Positions 29,450 to 38,302 of a stretch of 64,000 nucleotides of DNA are shown here, piece after piece. The notes under the pieces were generated by a model, which saw nothing but the letters and a program-made list of their open reading frames with translations, was not told the DNA's origin and ran no database searches. Source of the stretch: Pannonibacter indicus (GTDB taxonomy: Bacteria > Pseudomonadota > Alphaproteobacteria > Rhizobiales > Stappiaceae); assembly GCF_001418225.1 (NCBI RefSeq), contig NZ_LIPT01000001.1, positions 248,001-312,000 on the forward strand, read 5' to 3'. Position 1 is the stretch's first letter. Each line of letters begins with the position of its first letter. A program made the translations under genes and the position numbers.

Positions 29450-31453
29450 ATGAGAGTTCGAAGAGTGACAACGATGCACCGATTTCTTGACTGGATGACT
29501 TTGTCAGGCCAGCAACCGGAAATCCTGCCGGCGCAGTTCAGGGAACTGCGCCGGCAGGTGCCGCTTCTCTATGCCTTGCTGATGGTCAACGCGGGCGCCG
29601 TGTCTTTTACACATTACGGTCTGGCCCCGGAGTATCTGACGATCTGGCTGCCCCTCCCGCTTTTCATCATCTGTTCAGTGCGGGCCGTGGCCTGGCTGCG
29701 CCGGTCTGCCGATGCCGTGTCGCCGGAGGAAGCTCTTTACCAGCTGCGCCGGACCCTCTTTCTGAGTGGCGTTCTGGCGCTTGCATATGTGACCTGGTCG
29801 CTGACCCTCGACAGCTATGGCGGACCGCTGGAGCGCGGACATGTCGCTCTCTTCATCGCCATCACAGTGGTCGGTTGCATCTTCTGCCTGATGAATCTGC
29901 CTCAGGCCGCGCTTCTGGTGATGGCGCTGGTGACAGTGCCCTACATTGTCTACTACAGCCGCCTTGATCTGACGGTCTTTCACGCCATCTCGATGAATAT
30001 TTTCCTCGTCAGCCTTGTGCTGATCCAGGTGCTGTTCAATGGCCACAAGGCCTTCACCAACGTGATCCAGGCGCAGCGGGCGCTGGCGCAGAAGCAGCAG
30101 GAGACCGAGCGGCTGAGCGAGGAAAACGCCATCCTCGCCCATACGGATGTACTCACCGGCCTGCCGAACCGCCGCCATTTCTTTTCTGCCCTGCAAAAGC
30201 GCATCCAGGACGCCTCCTCAACGCACACCAGCTTTGCTGTCGGCGTCCTTGACCTTGACCGGTTCAAGCCGGTGAACGACACCTATGGCCACCATTTTGG
30301 CGACCTTCTGCTCGCAGAAGCGGGTGACCGGCTGAAGGGACTGGTCAGCAGCGGCACCCGGCTTCAGATCAGCCGCCTGGGCGGCGACGAGTTCGGCATG
30401 ATCATCGAGGCTCCGGCTGAGGATCTGGAGGCGCTTGGCCAAGCGATCTGCGACATCATCGCAACCCCTTATGAAATTGAGGGAATTTTTGTCCGGATTG
30501 GCTGCTCCTGCGGCCTCGCGGTTTTCCCGGATGCCGGGCGCACGGTCCACGAACTGTTCGACCGTTCTGACTACGCGCTTTACAACTCCAAGACCGGACG
30601 GCGCGGTCAGGCAACGCTTTATTCCGTGGAACATGAAAGACAGATCCGCTCTGACCGGGCAATCGAGAGCGCCCTGCAAGGCGCAGATCTTGAAGAGGAA
30701 TTCGAGGTCTTTCTGCAGCCGATCCTCGACCTGCAGAAAGGCAGCATCACCGGTTTTGAAGCGCTCGCCCGCTGGCACAGCCCCCTTCTCGGTCAGGTCC
30801 CGCCAGATCAGTTCATCCCGCAGGCGGAGCGCTCAGGCCTGATGCGGCGCCTCACCATCTCGCTTTTTGGCAAGGCGCTGGCAGCGATGAGCCAATTGCC
30901 ACCGCATCTCTCCCTGTCCTTCAACCTGTCGGCCCACGACATCACCAGCAAGGAAACGGTGCTCTCCTTGCTCGCACTGCTGGGGCGCAGCAGCATCCAG
31001 CCGCACCGGCTGATATTCGAGATCACGGAAACGGCGGTGATGCGCAGCTACGAGAGCGCCGAGCAGTCCATGCGCCTGCTCCGCCAGACAGGCGCAAGGC
31101 TGGCTCTCGATGATTTCGGCACCGGCTATTCGAGCCTTGGCTATCTGCACCGGCTGCCGATCGACCGGGTGAAGATCGACAAGAGTTTCGTTTCAGGCAT
31201 CAATGATCCGAGCGGCCAGGGCATCGTCTCGTCGATCATTGCCCTGTGCCGCTCCATGTCCCTCGACTGTGTGGTGGAAGGCATCGAGATAGAAGCCCAG
31301 CGCGACCGGCTGCACAGCCTTGGCTGCCGGTATATCCAGGGCTACCTGATTGCCCGGCCCATGCCCGCCAGAGAAGCAGCCGCATGGCTGGAACACACGG
31401 ACTATCATCAACCCGCAGCCCGGCAAGGTGTGGTATCCCTGCCTCTGAACTGA
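29450..31453 (+). CDS. Membrane GGDEF-EAL cyclic-di-GMP protein
   Basis: A 667-residue protein with an N-terminal membrane sensor of about five to six helices (residues ~35-205). Next is a GGDEF domain with LTGLPNRRHFF and an intact active site RLGGDEFG (near residue 310), then an EAL domain with GFEALARW, ITETAVM, LDDFGTGYSSLGYL and KIDKSFV. Both catalytic signatures look intact, so it could make and break cyclic-di-GMP. Start: GGAGAAG precedes the ATG at 29450; ATG 29474 is an alternative. It has no obvious partner genes. Confidence 0.9.
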   Translation: MRVRRVTTMHRFLDWMTLSGQQPEILPAQFRELRRQVPLLYALLMVNAGAVSFTHYGLAPEYLTIWLPLPLFIICSVRAVAWLRRSADAVSPEEALYQLRRTLFLSGVLALAYVTWSLTLDSYGGPLERGHVALFIAITVVGCIFCLMNLPQAALLVMALVTVPYIVYYSRLDLTVFHAISMNIFLVSLVLIQVLFNGHKAFTNVIQAQRALAQKQQETERLSEENAILAHTDVLTGLPNRRHFFSALQKRIQDASSTHTSFAVGVLDLDRFKPVNDTYGHHFGDLLLAEAGDRLKGLVSSGTRLQISRLGGDEFGMIIEAPAEDLEALGQAICDIIATPYEIEGIFVRIGCSCGLAVFPDAGRTVHELFDRSDYALYNSKTGRRGQATLYSVEHERQIRSDRAIESALQGADLEEEFEVFLQPILDLQKGSITGFEALARWHSPLLGQVPPDQFIPQAERSGLMRRLTISLFGKALAAMSQLPPHLSLSFNLSAHDITSKETVLSLLALLGRSSIQPHRLIFEITETAVMRSYESAEQSMRLLRQTGARLALDDFGTGYSSLGYLHRLPIDRVKIDKSFVSGINDPSGQGIVSSIIALCRSMSLDCVVEGIEIEAQRDRLHSLGCRYIQGYLIARPMPAREAAAWLEHTDYHQPAARQGVVSLPLN

Positions 31454-31472
31454 GGATCAGGAGACACGGCCG

Positions 31473-31814
31473 GTGCCGGATGAAACCGAACCTGCGGTGC
31501 CCCGGACCGGAGGCACACGCCGGCAGAAAGACATGCGCAAGGCGCTGCGCCAGCTGGCCCCGCGCATTCCCTTGTTTGACGCACAGGCCGTTTTGTTCGG
31601 TGCCATGACAGGACATCTGCGCCACCTGCCGCCATCCATTGCCGTGCAGCAGGCCCTCACCTCCCACATCCGCCACACCGCTACCGAATATGACACCCTG
31701 CTTGCCGAAGGCTACGACCGGGACTCGGCCCGGCATTTCGTGCTGGATGATATCAATGACCAGCTCGCAGACTGGGGCTCCGGCCTGCGCATCACCGAAG
31801 CAGACGGGGACTGA
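31473..31814 (+). CDS. DUF2293 domain-containing protein
   Basis: A 113-residue helical protein read from a GTG start after AGGAGACACGG. The core is RKALRQLAPRIPLFDAQAVL and the closing segment LLAEGYDRDSARHFVLDDIN is typical of DUF2293 proteins of Hyphomicrobiales. No function is known. It starts 20 bp after the GGDEF-EAL stop codon and may be co-transcribed. Confidence 0.7.
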   Translation: MPDETEPAVPRTGGTRRQKDMRKALRQLAPRIPLFDAQAVLFGAMTGHLRHLPPSIAVQQALTSHIRHTATEYDTLLAEGYDRDSARHFVLDDINDQLADWGSGLRITEADGD

Positions 31815-31850
31815 GCCCCGCCTCATATCAAGAGCCAGGGAACTGACGCT

Positions 31851-32225
31851 TCACGGCCGCCGCGCAACGGGATCGATTTCCACCAGCGCATGAACCGCGA
31901 GACCGGTTGCGCCGATGCAGGTGCGTGCGGGCAGCTTGCCCGGTTCAAAATAGCGGCTGTAGGTCTCGTTCATCAGCGCATAATCGCGATGGAAGTCCGT
32001 CAGATAGACGCGGGCCATGGTCACATGCTCCAGCCCGAGCCCCACGCCCGCCAGAACGAGCTTCAGGTTCTCCATCACCCGCGCCGTCTGGGCGGCAATC
32101 CCCTCCGGCAGCAGCGCATCCGGGGCAGCCGGATCTGCCGGCATCTGCCCGGTGATGAACACCCAGCCATCAGCCTCGACGGCATGGAAGAACGGCGCCA
32201 TAGGACGCGGTCCGCCGGAAATCAT
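31851..32225 (-). CDS. RidA-family enamine/imine deaminase
   Basis: A 124-residue protein of the RidA (YjgF/UK114) family, which hydrolyses reactive enamines and imines formed by PLP enzymes or amino-acid oxidases. Family features are VFITGQMPADP, QTARVMENLKLVLAGVG and the C-terminal RTCIGATGLAVHALVEID, which contains the substrate-carboxylate-binding Arg. The length is usual. It is cytoplasmic and convergent with the DUF2293 gene. Confidence 0.88.
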   Translation of the reverse strand: MISGGPRPMAPFFHAVEADGWVFITGQMPADPAAPDALLPEGIAAQTARVMENLKLVLAGVGLGLEHVTMARVYLTDFHRDYALMNETYSRYFEPGKLPARTCIGATGLAVHALVEIDPVARRP

Positions 32226-32736
32226 GTGATGGATCGGCAGCCAATCAGTCCCCTTTGTCTGTTATCTCCGCTGCCCCGGCAGCATCCGGACAGTCCGGCG
32301 CGCCCTTTGGCGCATTCCGGACGCCGATCTAGCAGGGATTCCTCACGCCGGGCCAGAGCCTCGGCACAGAAGAGCGCTACGGAACAACTTGCGCATAACC
32401 CGCAAGGCAAGCACAGCTACAAGACACGGAACTGCCGGAAGCCGCCATCATCGGTATTTTTCCAGACGCAGCGGCACCCGTCCGCGCAGATCATGGAGAG
32501 ACACGTCAACAGGACTGACAGTGATCTTTTTCGTTTGCATACAAATAAAAAGAATGCACCCTACCCCTCAATCAAGTCAATCCAAATACTTCAAACAAGA
32601 CGCCATAAACAAAAATAACTCTGCGTATTTTTCAAGCTTCAAAAACAAAATCCCAAAACATGGCAAAGCTTCCAATTAATTTCATGTAAAGATTCTGATG
32701 TTTTGATCCGTAAAACTTTCACACGAGGGTGAACGA
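32226..32736. other. Gene-poor stretch before the Cache chemoreceptor gene
   Basis: About 510 bp with no supported gene. The last 200 bp (32530-32736) are strongly AT-rich compared with the surroundings and probably hold the chemoreceptor promoter. Nothing else is recognised. Confidence 0.5.
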
Positions 32737-34413
32737 ATGACGATCAAGCAGAAGATGCTCGTTTTGTCGCTGATGGCACTCAGTGCCGTTTTACTGACCG
32801 GGCTAATACAGATTTTTTCACTGCGCAGCACGATGCTCGAAGACCGGCGCGATCTGATCCGCTCACAGGTGGAGACGGCCCAGAGCGTCGTGAAGGCCAT
32901 TGCCGAGGAAGCCAAGGCAGCCGGTGTGCCGCTGGAGACGGCCCAGGCCAACGCGAAGGCCGTGCTGCGCACCATGCGCTTCAACGGCAATGACTATTTC
33001 CTCGCCATCGATGCCAGCCCGGCCAATCAGGGCCTCATTCTGGCGCATCCAAGCGCAGCGGTCGAAGGCAAGAACCTTTGGAACTCCAAGGACCCTGCCG
33101 GCAATCTCTTTGTTCAGGGCGAGATCGAAGCCGGGCGCAAGGGCGGCGGCTTCTCCGAATTCCTGTTTCCGCGCCTGAATGAGACGGTGGCATCTCCCAA
33201 GCTTGCCTACACCATGAATTATGACCCGTGGCAGTGGGCCATCACATCCGCGCTCTACATCGACGACATCAGCGCCGCCTTCTATTCGGAACTCTTCACG
33301 ATGCTGATGTGGATGGTGCCGCTGATCCTGGCGATTGCCGCAGGCACATTCCTCCTCTCCAACAGCATCACCCGCCCGCTGGAGGACATCACCAATGTGA
33401 CGCGCCAGCTGGCCGACGGCAACATGACCGTTACCATCCCCGGCACCGGCCGCAAGGACGAGATCGGCCATATGGCAGAGGCCACGGAAATCTTCCGTGA
33501 CACGATGATCCGCGCCCGTAATCTGGCGCAGTCGCAGGCGGCAGAACAGACCCAGCGCGAGGCACGCGCCATGCATATCGAGGAACTGACCCGCAGCTTC
33601 GATGCCAGCGCCGCAGCGCTTCTGCAGGCGGTCACCCAGTCCGCCTCCAGCATGGAAGGCAGCGCCCGCAACATGGCCCGCATTGCCGAAGGCACCAACT
33701 CCAGCTCGACCGCCGTTGCCTCTGCTGCCCAGCAGGCCGCCGCCAATGTGCAGACGGTTGCCTCCGCCACGGAAGAGTTGAGTTCTTCCATCTCCGAAAT
33801 TGCGTCGCAGGTTTCCCGTTCCTCGCAGATCGCCATGCAGGCGGTGGATGAGGCACGGCGCACGGACGGCCAGATCCAGGGCCTTGCCAACGCAGCCAAC
33901 AAGATTGGCGAAGTGGTGGACCTCATCCGCGCCATCGCCGAACAGACCAACCTCCTTGCACTGAACGCCACCATCGAGGCGGCGCGCGCCGGCGAAGCCG
34001 GCCGTGGCTTTGCCGTGGTGGCGGCCGAGGTGAAGGAACTGGCCTCGCAGACATCCAAGGCAACCGAGGAAATCACCACGCAGATTTTGGCCATCCAGTC
34101 GGAAACGCGGGTGGCCGTGGACGCGGTGCAATCCATCGGCAAGACAGTGGAAGAGATGAACCACATTGCAGCGGCCATCTCGGCATCCGTCGAGGAACAG
34201 GGCGCGGCCACCAGCGAAATCGCCCGCAACGTCGAGCAGGCCTCGCGCGGCACGCAGGATGTGACGGACAACATCCTCGAAGTCTCCCACGCGGCCAGTG
34301 AAACCCGTGGCGCCGCCGCCAGTGTGGAACAGGCCGCAGCTGCGGTGACGCGCGACGCGCTGGCGCTTCGCACCGAGGTGGAAAGCTTCCTCAGCGGCGT
34401 CCGCGCCGCCTGA
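32737..34413 (+). CDS. Methyl-accepting chemotaxis protein with single Cache domain
   Basis: A 558-residue chemoreceptor. Helix 1 is near residues 8-30. The periplasmic sCache_2-type domain (about 35-185) shows GNDYFLAIDASP and YTMNYDPWQWAITSALYIDD. Helix 2 is near 188-210, then HAMP (NSITRPLEDITNVTRQLADG) and the signalling domain with tip [20 protein letters not shown]. Single-Cache receptors of this type often sense small organic acids. No C-terminal CheR-docking motif is present. It is a paralogue in signalling region only of the receptor at 10799. Confidence 0.92.
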   Translation: MTIKQKMLVLSLMALSAVLLTGLIQIFSLRSTMLEDRRDLIRSQVETAQSVVKAIAEEAKAAGVPLETAQANAKAVLRTMRFNGNDYFLAIDASPANQGLILAHPSAAVEGKNLWNSKDPAGNLFVQGEIEAGRKGGGFSEFLFPRLNETVASPKLAYTMNYDPWQWAITSALYIDDISAAFYSELFTMLMWMVPLILAIAAGTFLLSNSITRPLEDITNVTRQLADGNMTVTIPGTGRKDEIGHMAEATEIFRDTMIRARNLAQSQAAEQTQREARAMHIEELTRSFDASAAALLQAVTQSASSMEGSARNMARIAEGTNSSSTAVASAAQQAAANVQTVASATEELSSSISEIASQVSRSSQIAMQAVDEARRTDGQIQGLANAANKIGEVVDLIRAIAEQTNLLALNATIEAARAGEAGRGFAVVAAEVKELASQTSKATEEITTQILAIQSETRVAVDAVQSIGKTVEEMNHIAAAISASVEEQGAATSEIARNVEQASRGTQDVTDNILEVSHAASETRGAAASVEQAAAAVTRDALALRTEVESFLSGVRAA

Positions 34414-34560
34414 CGGACAGAACAAGCGTTCTGGCCGAAAAGGCCGGGTCCCCGTGGCCCGGCCCTTTCGTTGCCACAGGACGGGCACAATGAGGCCGCA
34501 CTATCCCGGCACAAGTTGCATCCGGAACACTTTCACGCTTGCATTTCCTTCGAGGTCATC

Positions 34561-35883
34561 ATGAAAATCAGGCACTTGCTGGCAGTGGCCCCGCTGCTTC
34601 TCTCCCTCGCCGTTCCCTTTGGATCTGCAATGGCCGAAAACAGAATAGACATCATCCGCCCCGATGCCCCGGTGCTTGCGGCCTATGGAAGCTATGGGGT
34701 TGGCGTGACGACCATCGAGCTGACCAATCCGGGTCAGATCGATGTGCTGAACTCGGAACCCGGCAAGGAGCCTGTCCTCTATGACAGGCCGCTGACGGTC
34801 GAGGTGTTCTATCCGGCTGCCGCCGATGCAAAGCCCACTCCGCTCAAGGCGATGATGCGGGACGGCAGCACGATGATCGAACTCAGCGGCCGCGCCTCGC
34901 GCGCCGCCGAACCGGACCTGAGCGGCGCGCCCTATCCGCTGGTCATCATCTCCCACGGCTATCCGGGCAACCGCTTCCTGATGAGCCCGCTGGCGGAGAA
35001 CCTTGCGAGCAAGGGCTTTGTTGTTGCCTCCATCGACCACACCGAATCCACCTATGACAACAGGGCCGCTTTCATCTCGACACTGGTCAACCGTCCGCTG
35101 GACCAGATGTTCGTGCTCAACGCCATGGAAGAGCAGGGCAAGACGCCGGGCGGCCCGCTGGAGGGGCTTCTGTCCACCGAGCGGACCGGCCTCATCGGTT
35201 ATTCCATGGGCGGCTACGGCACGCTGATTTCCGGCGGCGCAGGCCTTGCCGATTTTGCCCGCGAGGCTTCATGGGCTGATGGCAAGGGCGCGTTCCTTGA
35301 GCGCCATCTCGCCGGAAGCGAGAGCCATGAAGCGCTGGTCGATCCGCGCCTCAAGGCCATTGTCGCGGTCGGCCCTTGGGCCCGCAAATCCAATGCCATG
35401 AATGCGGACGGTCTGGCCGGCTTGCGGGTTCCGGCGCTGATCGTGGGCGGCAATCAGGACGAGATTTCCGGCTACAGTGACGGCATCCGCAAGATCTGGC
35501 AGGAGGCCAAGGGCACCGACCGCTATCTGCTGACTTTCGTCAATGCGGGCCACAACGCCGCCGCTCCCATGCCCGCTCCGGCGGAAAGCTACGCCTTCAG
35601 CGAGGCCATCGGCTTCCCGCCGTTTCAGCATTATGCCGATCCGGTGTGGGACAGCGTGCGGATGAACAACATCCTCCAGCATTTCACCACCGCCTTTCTC
35701 GACGTTAATCTGAAGAGCAAGACGGACGAGGGCAAGTATCTCAAGCTCATGCCCTATGCCGAAGATGGCGTCTGGTCGATGAATGCGGATGGCAAGCCCA
35801 ACGCGGACCACACCTACTGGGAAGGCTTCCCGCAAGGCAGTGCCATCGGCCTGCGCTTCGAGCACCTGGAGAAGGGGGAGTAA
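34561..35883 (+). CDS. Exported alpha/beta-hydrolase (dienelactone hydrolase / PAF-acetylhydrolase-like)
   Basis: A 440-residue protein with a signal peptide (MKIRHLLAVAPLLLSLAVPF, cleavage near AMA-EN), so it should be periplasmic. The fold shows PLVIISHGYPGNRFL, the nucleophile elbow GYSMGGYG, VPALIVGGNQDEI with a likely catalytic Asp, and FVNAGHNAA with a likely catalytic His. The ATG at 34561 follows GAGG; the upstream frame has no secretion signal. The substrate is unknown. Confidence 0.8.
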   Translation: MKIRHLLAVAPLLLSLAVPFGSAMAENRIDIIRPDAPVLAAYGSYGVGVTTIELTNPGQIDVLNSEPGKEPVLYDRPLTVEVFYPAAADAKPTPLKAMMRDGSTMIELSGRASRAAEPDLSGAPYPLVIISHGYPGNRFLMSPLAENLASKGFVVASIDHTESTYDNRAAFISTLVNRPLDQMFVLNAMEEQGKTPGGPLEGLLSTERTGLIGYSMGGYGTLISGGAGLADFAREASWADGKGAFLERHLAGSESHEALVDPRLKAIVAVGPWARKSNAMNADGLAGLRVPALIVGGNQDEISGYSDGIRKIWQEAKGTDRYLLTFVNAGHNAAAPMPAPAESYAFSEAIGFPPFQHYADPVWDSVRMNNILQHFTTAFLDVNLKSKTDEGKYLKLMPYAEDGVWSMNADGKPNADHTYWEGFPQGSAIGLRFEHLEKGE

Positions 35884-35897
35884 CTCCTTCCCTCCAA

Positions 35898-36536
35898 TCA
35901 GCCCGGATAGATCCAGTGCTCCGGCAGATGCGCCGTAATGGCATCGCCCGGCAGGATGCGCCCCGGCAGTTCGACGAAAGCGACAAGGCCGCGCAGATAC
36001 TGCGCGGTCTTCGGGAACAGCAGATCGAGCCCTTCGCGCTCCGGCACATGCTCCGCAATCTTCCGGCCAGCCGCCCGGCAGGGTGAATTGTAGCCATCCA
36101 CCCGCAAAACAGCCCCGCTCTCGAACACGAGCCGGGTGCGTGGCGGCAGCAGGCTGAGGCTGGGGATGCATTGCGTCACCACATTGCCGCCGATCCAGCC
36201 GGCGGGCAGCGCATCCAGTTCCATCCGCGAGGCAATCAGCGCCAGTTCCTCCACAGACAGGATGGAGAGCTGACGCTCGTTCACCATCACCGTGCCGCGC
36301 GGATACCAAGGCTCGCGCCCGCCCGAGCGCCGGGTGCGTCCGCCATGCCGGTCACCTTCGATGCCGTCAAAGCCAAGATCCAGCGCCGCGCAGGGGACCG
36401 TTGCGAAGTCTGACTTCTTCGCCGTTCGCAGCACTTCGGCCGTCTTGCCGGAAATCTTGCGCGCGGGCACCCGTTGCAGCCGCGCCAGCCTGTCCTCAAG
36501 CGCCGCATGCCCGGCCTCACCAGTCTCCACACTCAT
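35898..36536 (-). CDS. MOSC domain-containing protein
   Basis: A 212-residue protein with a MOSC domain, the sulfur-carrier domain related to the molybdenum cofactor sulfurase C-terminus. Key features are GFDGIEGDRHGGRTRRSG, NERQLSILS and the conserved Cys in YNSPCRAAGRKI. The ATG at 36536 follows GAGGGGCAAGG. The frame remains open upstream without a ribosome site. It is convergent with the alpha/beta-hydrolase. The substrate is unknown. Confidence 0.83.
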   Translation of the reverse strand: MSVETGEAGHAALEDRLARLQRVPARKISGKTAEVLRTAKKSDFATVPCAALDLGFDGIEGDRHGGRTRRSGGREPWYPRGTVMVNERQLSILSVEELALIASRMELDALPAGWIGGNVVTQCIPSLSLLPPRTRLVFESGAVLRVDGYNSPCRAAGRKIAEHVPEREGLDLLFPKTAQYLRGLVAFVELPGRILPGDAITAHLPEHWIYPG

Positions 36537-36715
36537 GACGCCTTGCCCCTCAAGTTTTCCGGCCTCACCCAAGGCCGGATACTTAGCGCATGCAGGCGGG
36601 AGCGGCCAATGAATTGGCGTGAAGTGAGTATCACGCAAATTGCACGCCGAAGGCGCACAATCTCGGCTGCCCTGCGTCCTGCCGGAGGAGGAACAGACCC
36701 TCCAAGGAGATCCGA

Positions 36716-38170
36716 ATGAGCACCAGCAGCGTCACCCTGAATCTCGTCAATCTGCGCGGGAAGCCAACGGCCCCAGACGAAGATATCTACATCCTGCTGA
36801 CCGGCGAGGACGTCACAGGTCTGACCGGCATCACGCTTGGCACGATTACCCCCCTGTCACAGATCACGAATGCCACGATCAGTTTCACGACGATCAATTC
36901 GGGACGGCTCTATGCGGGGCTCGGGCAGTTCCCCAATCCGCCCACCCCGACCGGTGGCATCTATTACGGATGGATCGAGTTCAGCTGCCTGACGGCGGGA
37001 GACAACCTCTGGATCAACATGTCGAATGTGGATCTGCTCGGCCTGCCGCTCGCCATTGCAGGCACGGAGGCAGGGGGAAGCAGCTTCTCGCTCGGCTACA
37101 AGGACCCGATGACCCCTACCCTCATCAACACCATGAAGAATTCGGTTCTGACGAAACATGGACAGGGCGCGGTGATCACCACGGTTTCCGGCCAGCAACT
37201 GGTGATCGGGCCCACCATCATACCCTCAGCATATCCCGACATGACCCCCTACGTGGTGAGCCTCGTCAAGGCCAATGCCCCCGTCACCATCGTTTCCGAC
37301 ACCCCGCCCGGCGGTTCTCCCGAGACCTTTACCGGCAACTTCCAGGCAGCCGACCCGAAAACGGGCGTGATCCTCTCCCTCAAGGGTGACCAGGGTGACA
37401 CATTCGAGTTGACGGCGGTCAACCTCAGCAGTTCGATCATCTACCGCTGCGATGGAGGCACGGTCATATTCAATGGCCGCGTCGTGCCGCAGAACCGCAC
37501 CGCAACGAATGATCCATCGGGCCAGCCCGCCTCCCAGATCATCAGCAACTCGGTGTTCCGCAACCTGATGATCGGCTTCAACGAGGGCTATTTCACCCCC
37601 ACAGGGCCCAACAACTCCAGCCAGTTTCCGGGCCAGACGCCTTTTGCCGGCGGCAATGGCAACCTCTATGCGCAGGCGATTCACAACGGCACCAATTCCT
37701 ATGGTTATCCTTATGCGGACAGCAATCTGAAGGTACTCATCCAGGCGGATCCGGCCCAGCCGGTCACCGTCTCGGTCCTCGCCGACAGCATGGCCTATGG
37801 CTACACGGACAATCCGGGCGGCGGCAGCAATCAACCCTCCAGCGGCACCTACCAGTTCGGCATCGGGTCAGGCAGCGGCGCATTGGGGCCGATACGCATC
37901 GGCAACTGGGTCTATGAGGCATCGCCCAACACGGACGGAAGCCCGGGCGGAGCCTTCGGCGGCTTCCTGCCGGACCTGACAGACTGGACGCAGATGCAGT
38001 TCACCGGTGCAGGCCCCGGCGCCTATATCTGGGTGAAGAACGGCCAGGTCGAGACAGGCGGCTGCCTGAATGCCGCCGGCAGCTGGAATGACAGCAAGAC
38101 CGTCTACAGCTGGCCGGCCAACCTGCAATGGGTGCCGGGAGCCATAGCCCCCGCCAAGCCCACGAGTTGA
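36716..38170 (+). CDS. GH64-like (beta-1,3-glucanase superfamily) protein without signal peptide
   Basis: A 484-residue, beta-rich protein. The first half looks like the GH64/thaumatin-like fold: INSGRLYAGLGQFPNPP, then YYGWIEFSC with a candidate catalytic Glu, LWINMSNVDLLGLPLAI with a candidate Asp, and later NSYGYPYADSNLKVLIQ. GH64 enzymes cut beta-1,3-glucans. No signal peptide is visible, unlike typical secreted glucanases. AAGGAG lies 7 nt before the ATG. A perfect hairpin follows at 38177. The enzymatic call is tentative, the family call moderate. Confidence 0.62.
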   Translation: MSTSSVTLNLVNLRGKPTAPDEDIYILLTGEDVTGLTGITLGTITPLSQITNATISFTTINSGRLYAGLGQFPNPPTPTGGIYYGWIEFSCLTAGDNLWINMSNVDLLGLPLAIAGTEAGGSSFSLGYKDPMTPTLINTMKNSVLTKHGQGAVITTVSGQQLVIGPTIIPSAYPDMTPYVVSLVKANAPVTIVSDTPPGGSPETFTGNFQAADPKTGVILSLKGDQGDTFELTAVNLSSSIIYRCDGGTVIFNGRVVPQNRTATNDPSGQPASQIISNSVFRNLMIGFNEGYFTPTGPNNSSQFPGQTPFAGGNGNLYAQAIHNGTNSYGYPYADSNLKVLIQADPAQPVTVSVLADSMAYGYTDNPGGGSNQPSSGTYQFGIGSGSGALGPIRIGNWVYEASPNTDGSPGGAFGGFLPDLTDWTQMQFTGAGPGAYIWVKNGQVETGGCLNAAGSWNDSKTVYSWPANLQWVPGAIAPAKPTS

Positions 38171-38176
38171 GACACC

Positions 38177-38211
38177 GCCTGCCGCAGCAGCCGCCCTGTG
38201 CTGCGGCAGGC
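38177..38211. terminator. Perfect 13-bp hairpin after the GH64-like gene
   Basis: GCCTGCCGCAGCA / TGCTGCGGCAGGC with a 9-nt loop starts 6 bp after the stop codon. There is no U-tract, so it may be a 3'-end stabiliser or a weak terminator. Confidence 0.6.
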
Positions 38212-38302
38212 CTTCAAAGAGACAGCAGACGTAAACTCTCTTGCATTACCATGCGTCCCCAACGGCATGCCGGGCAGCCTACAGGAACTGGGGGGGCGTG
38301 GA

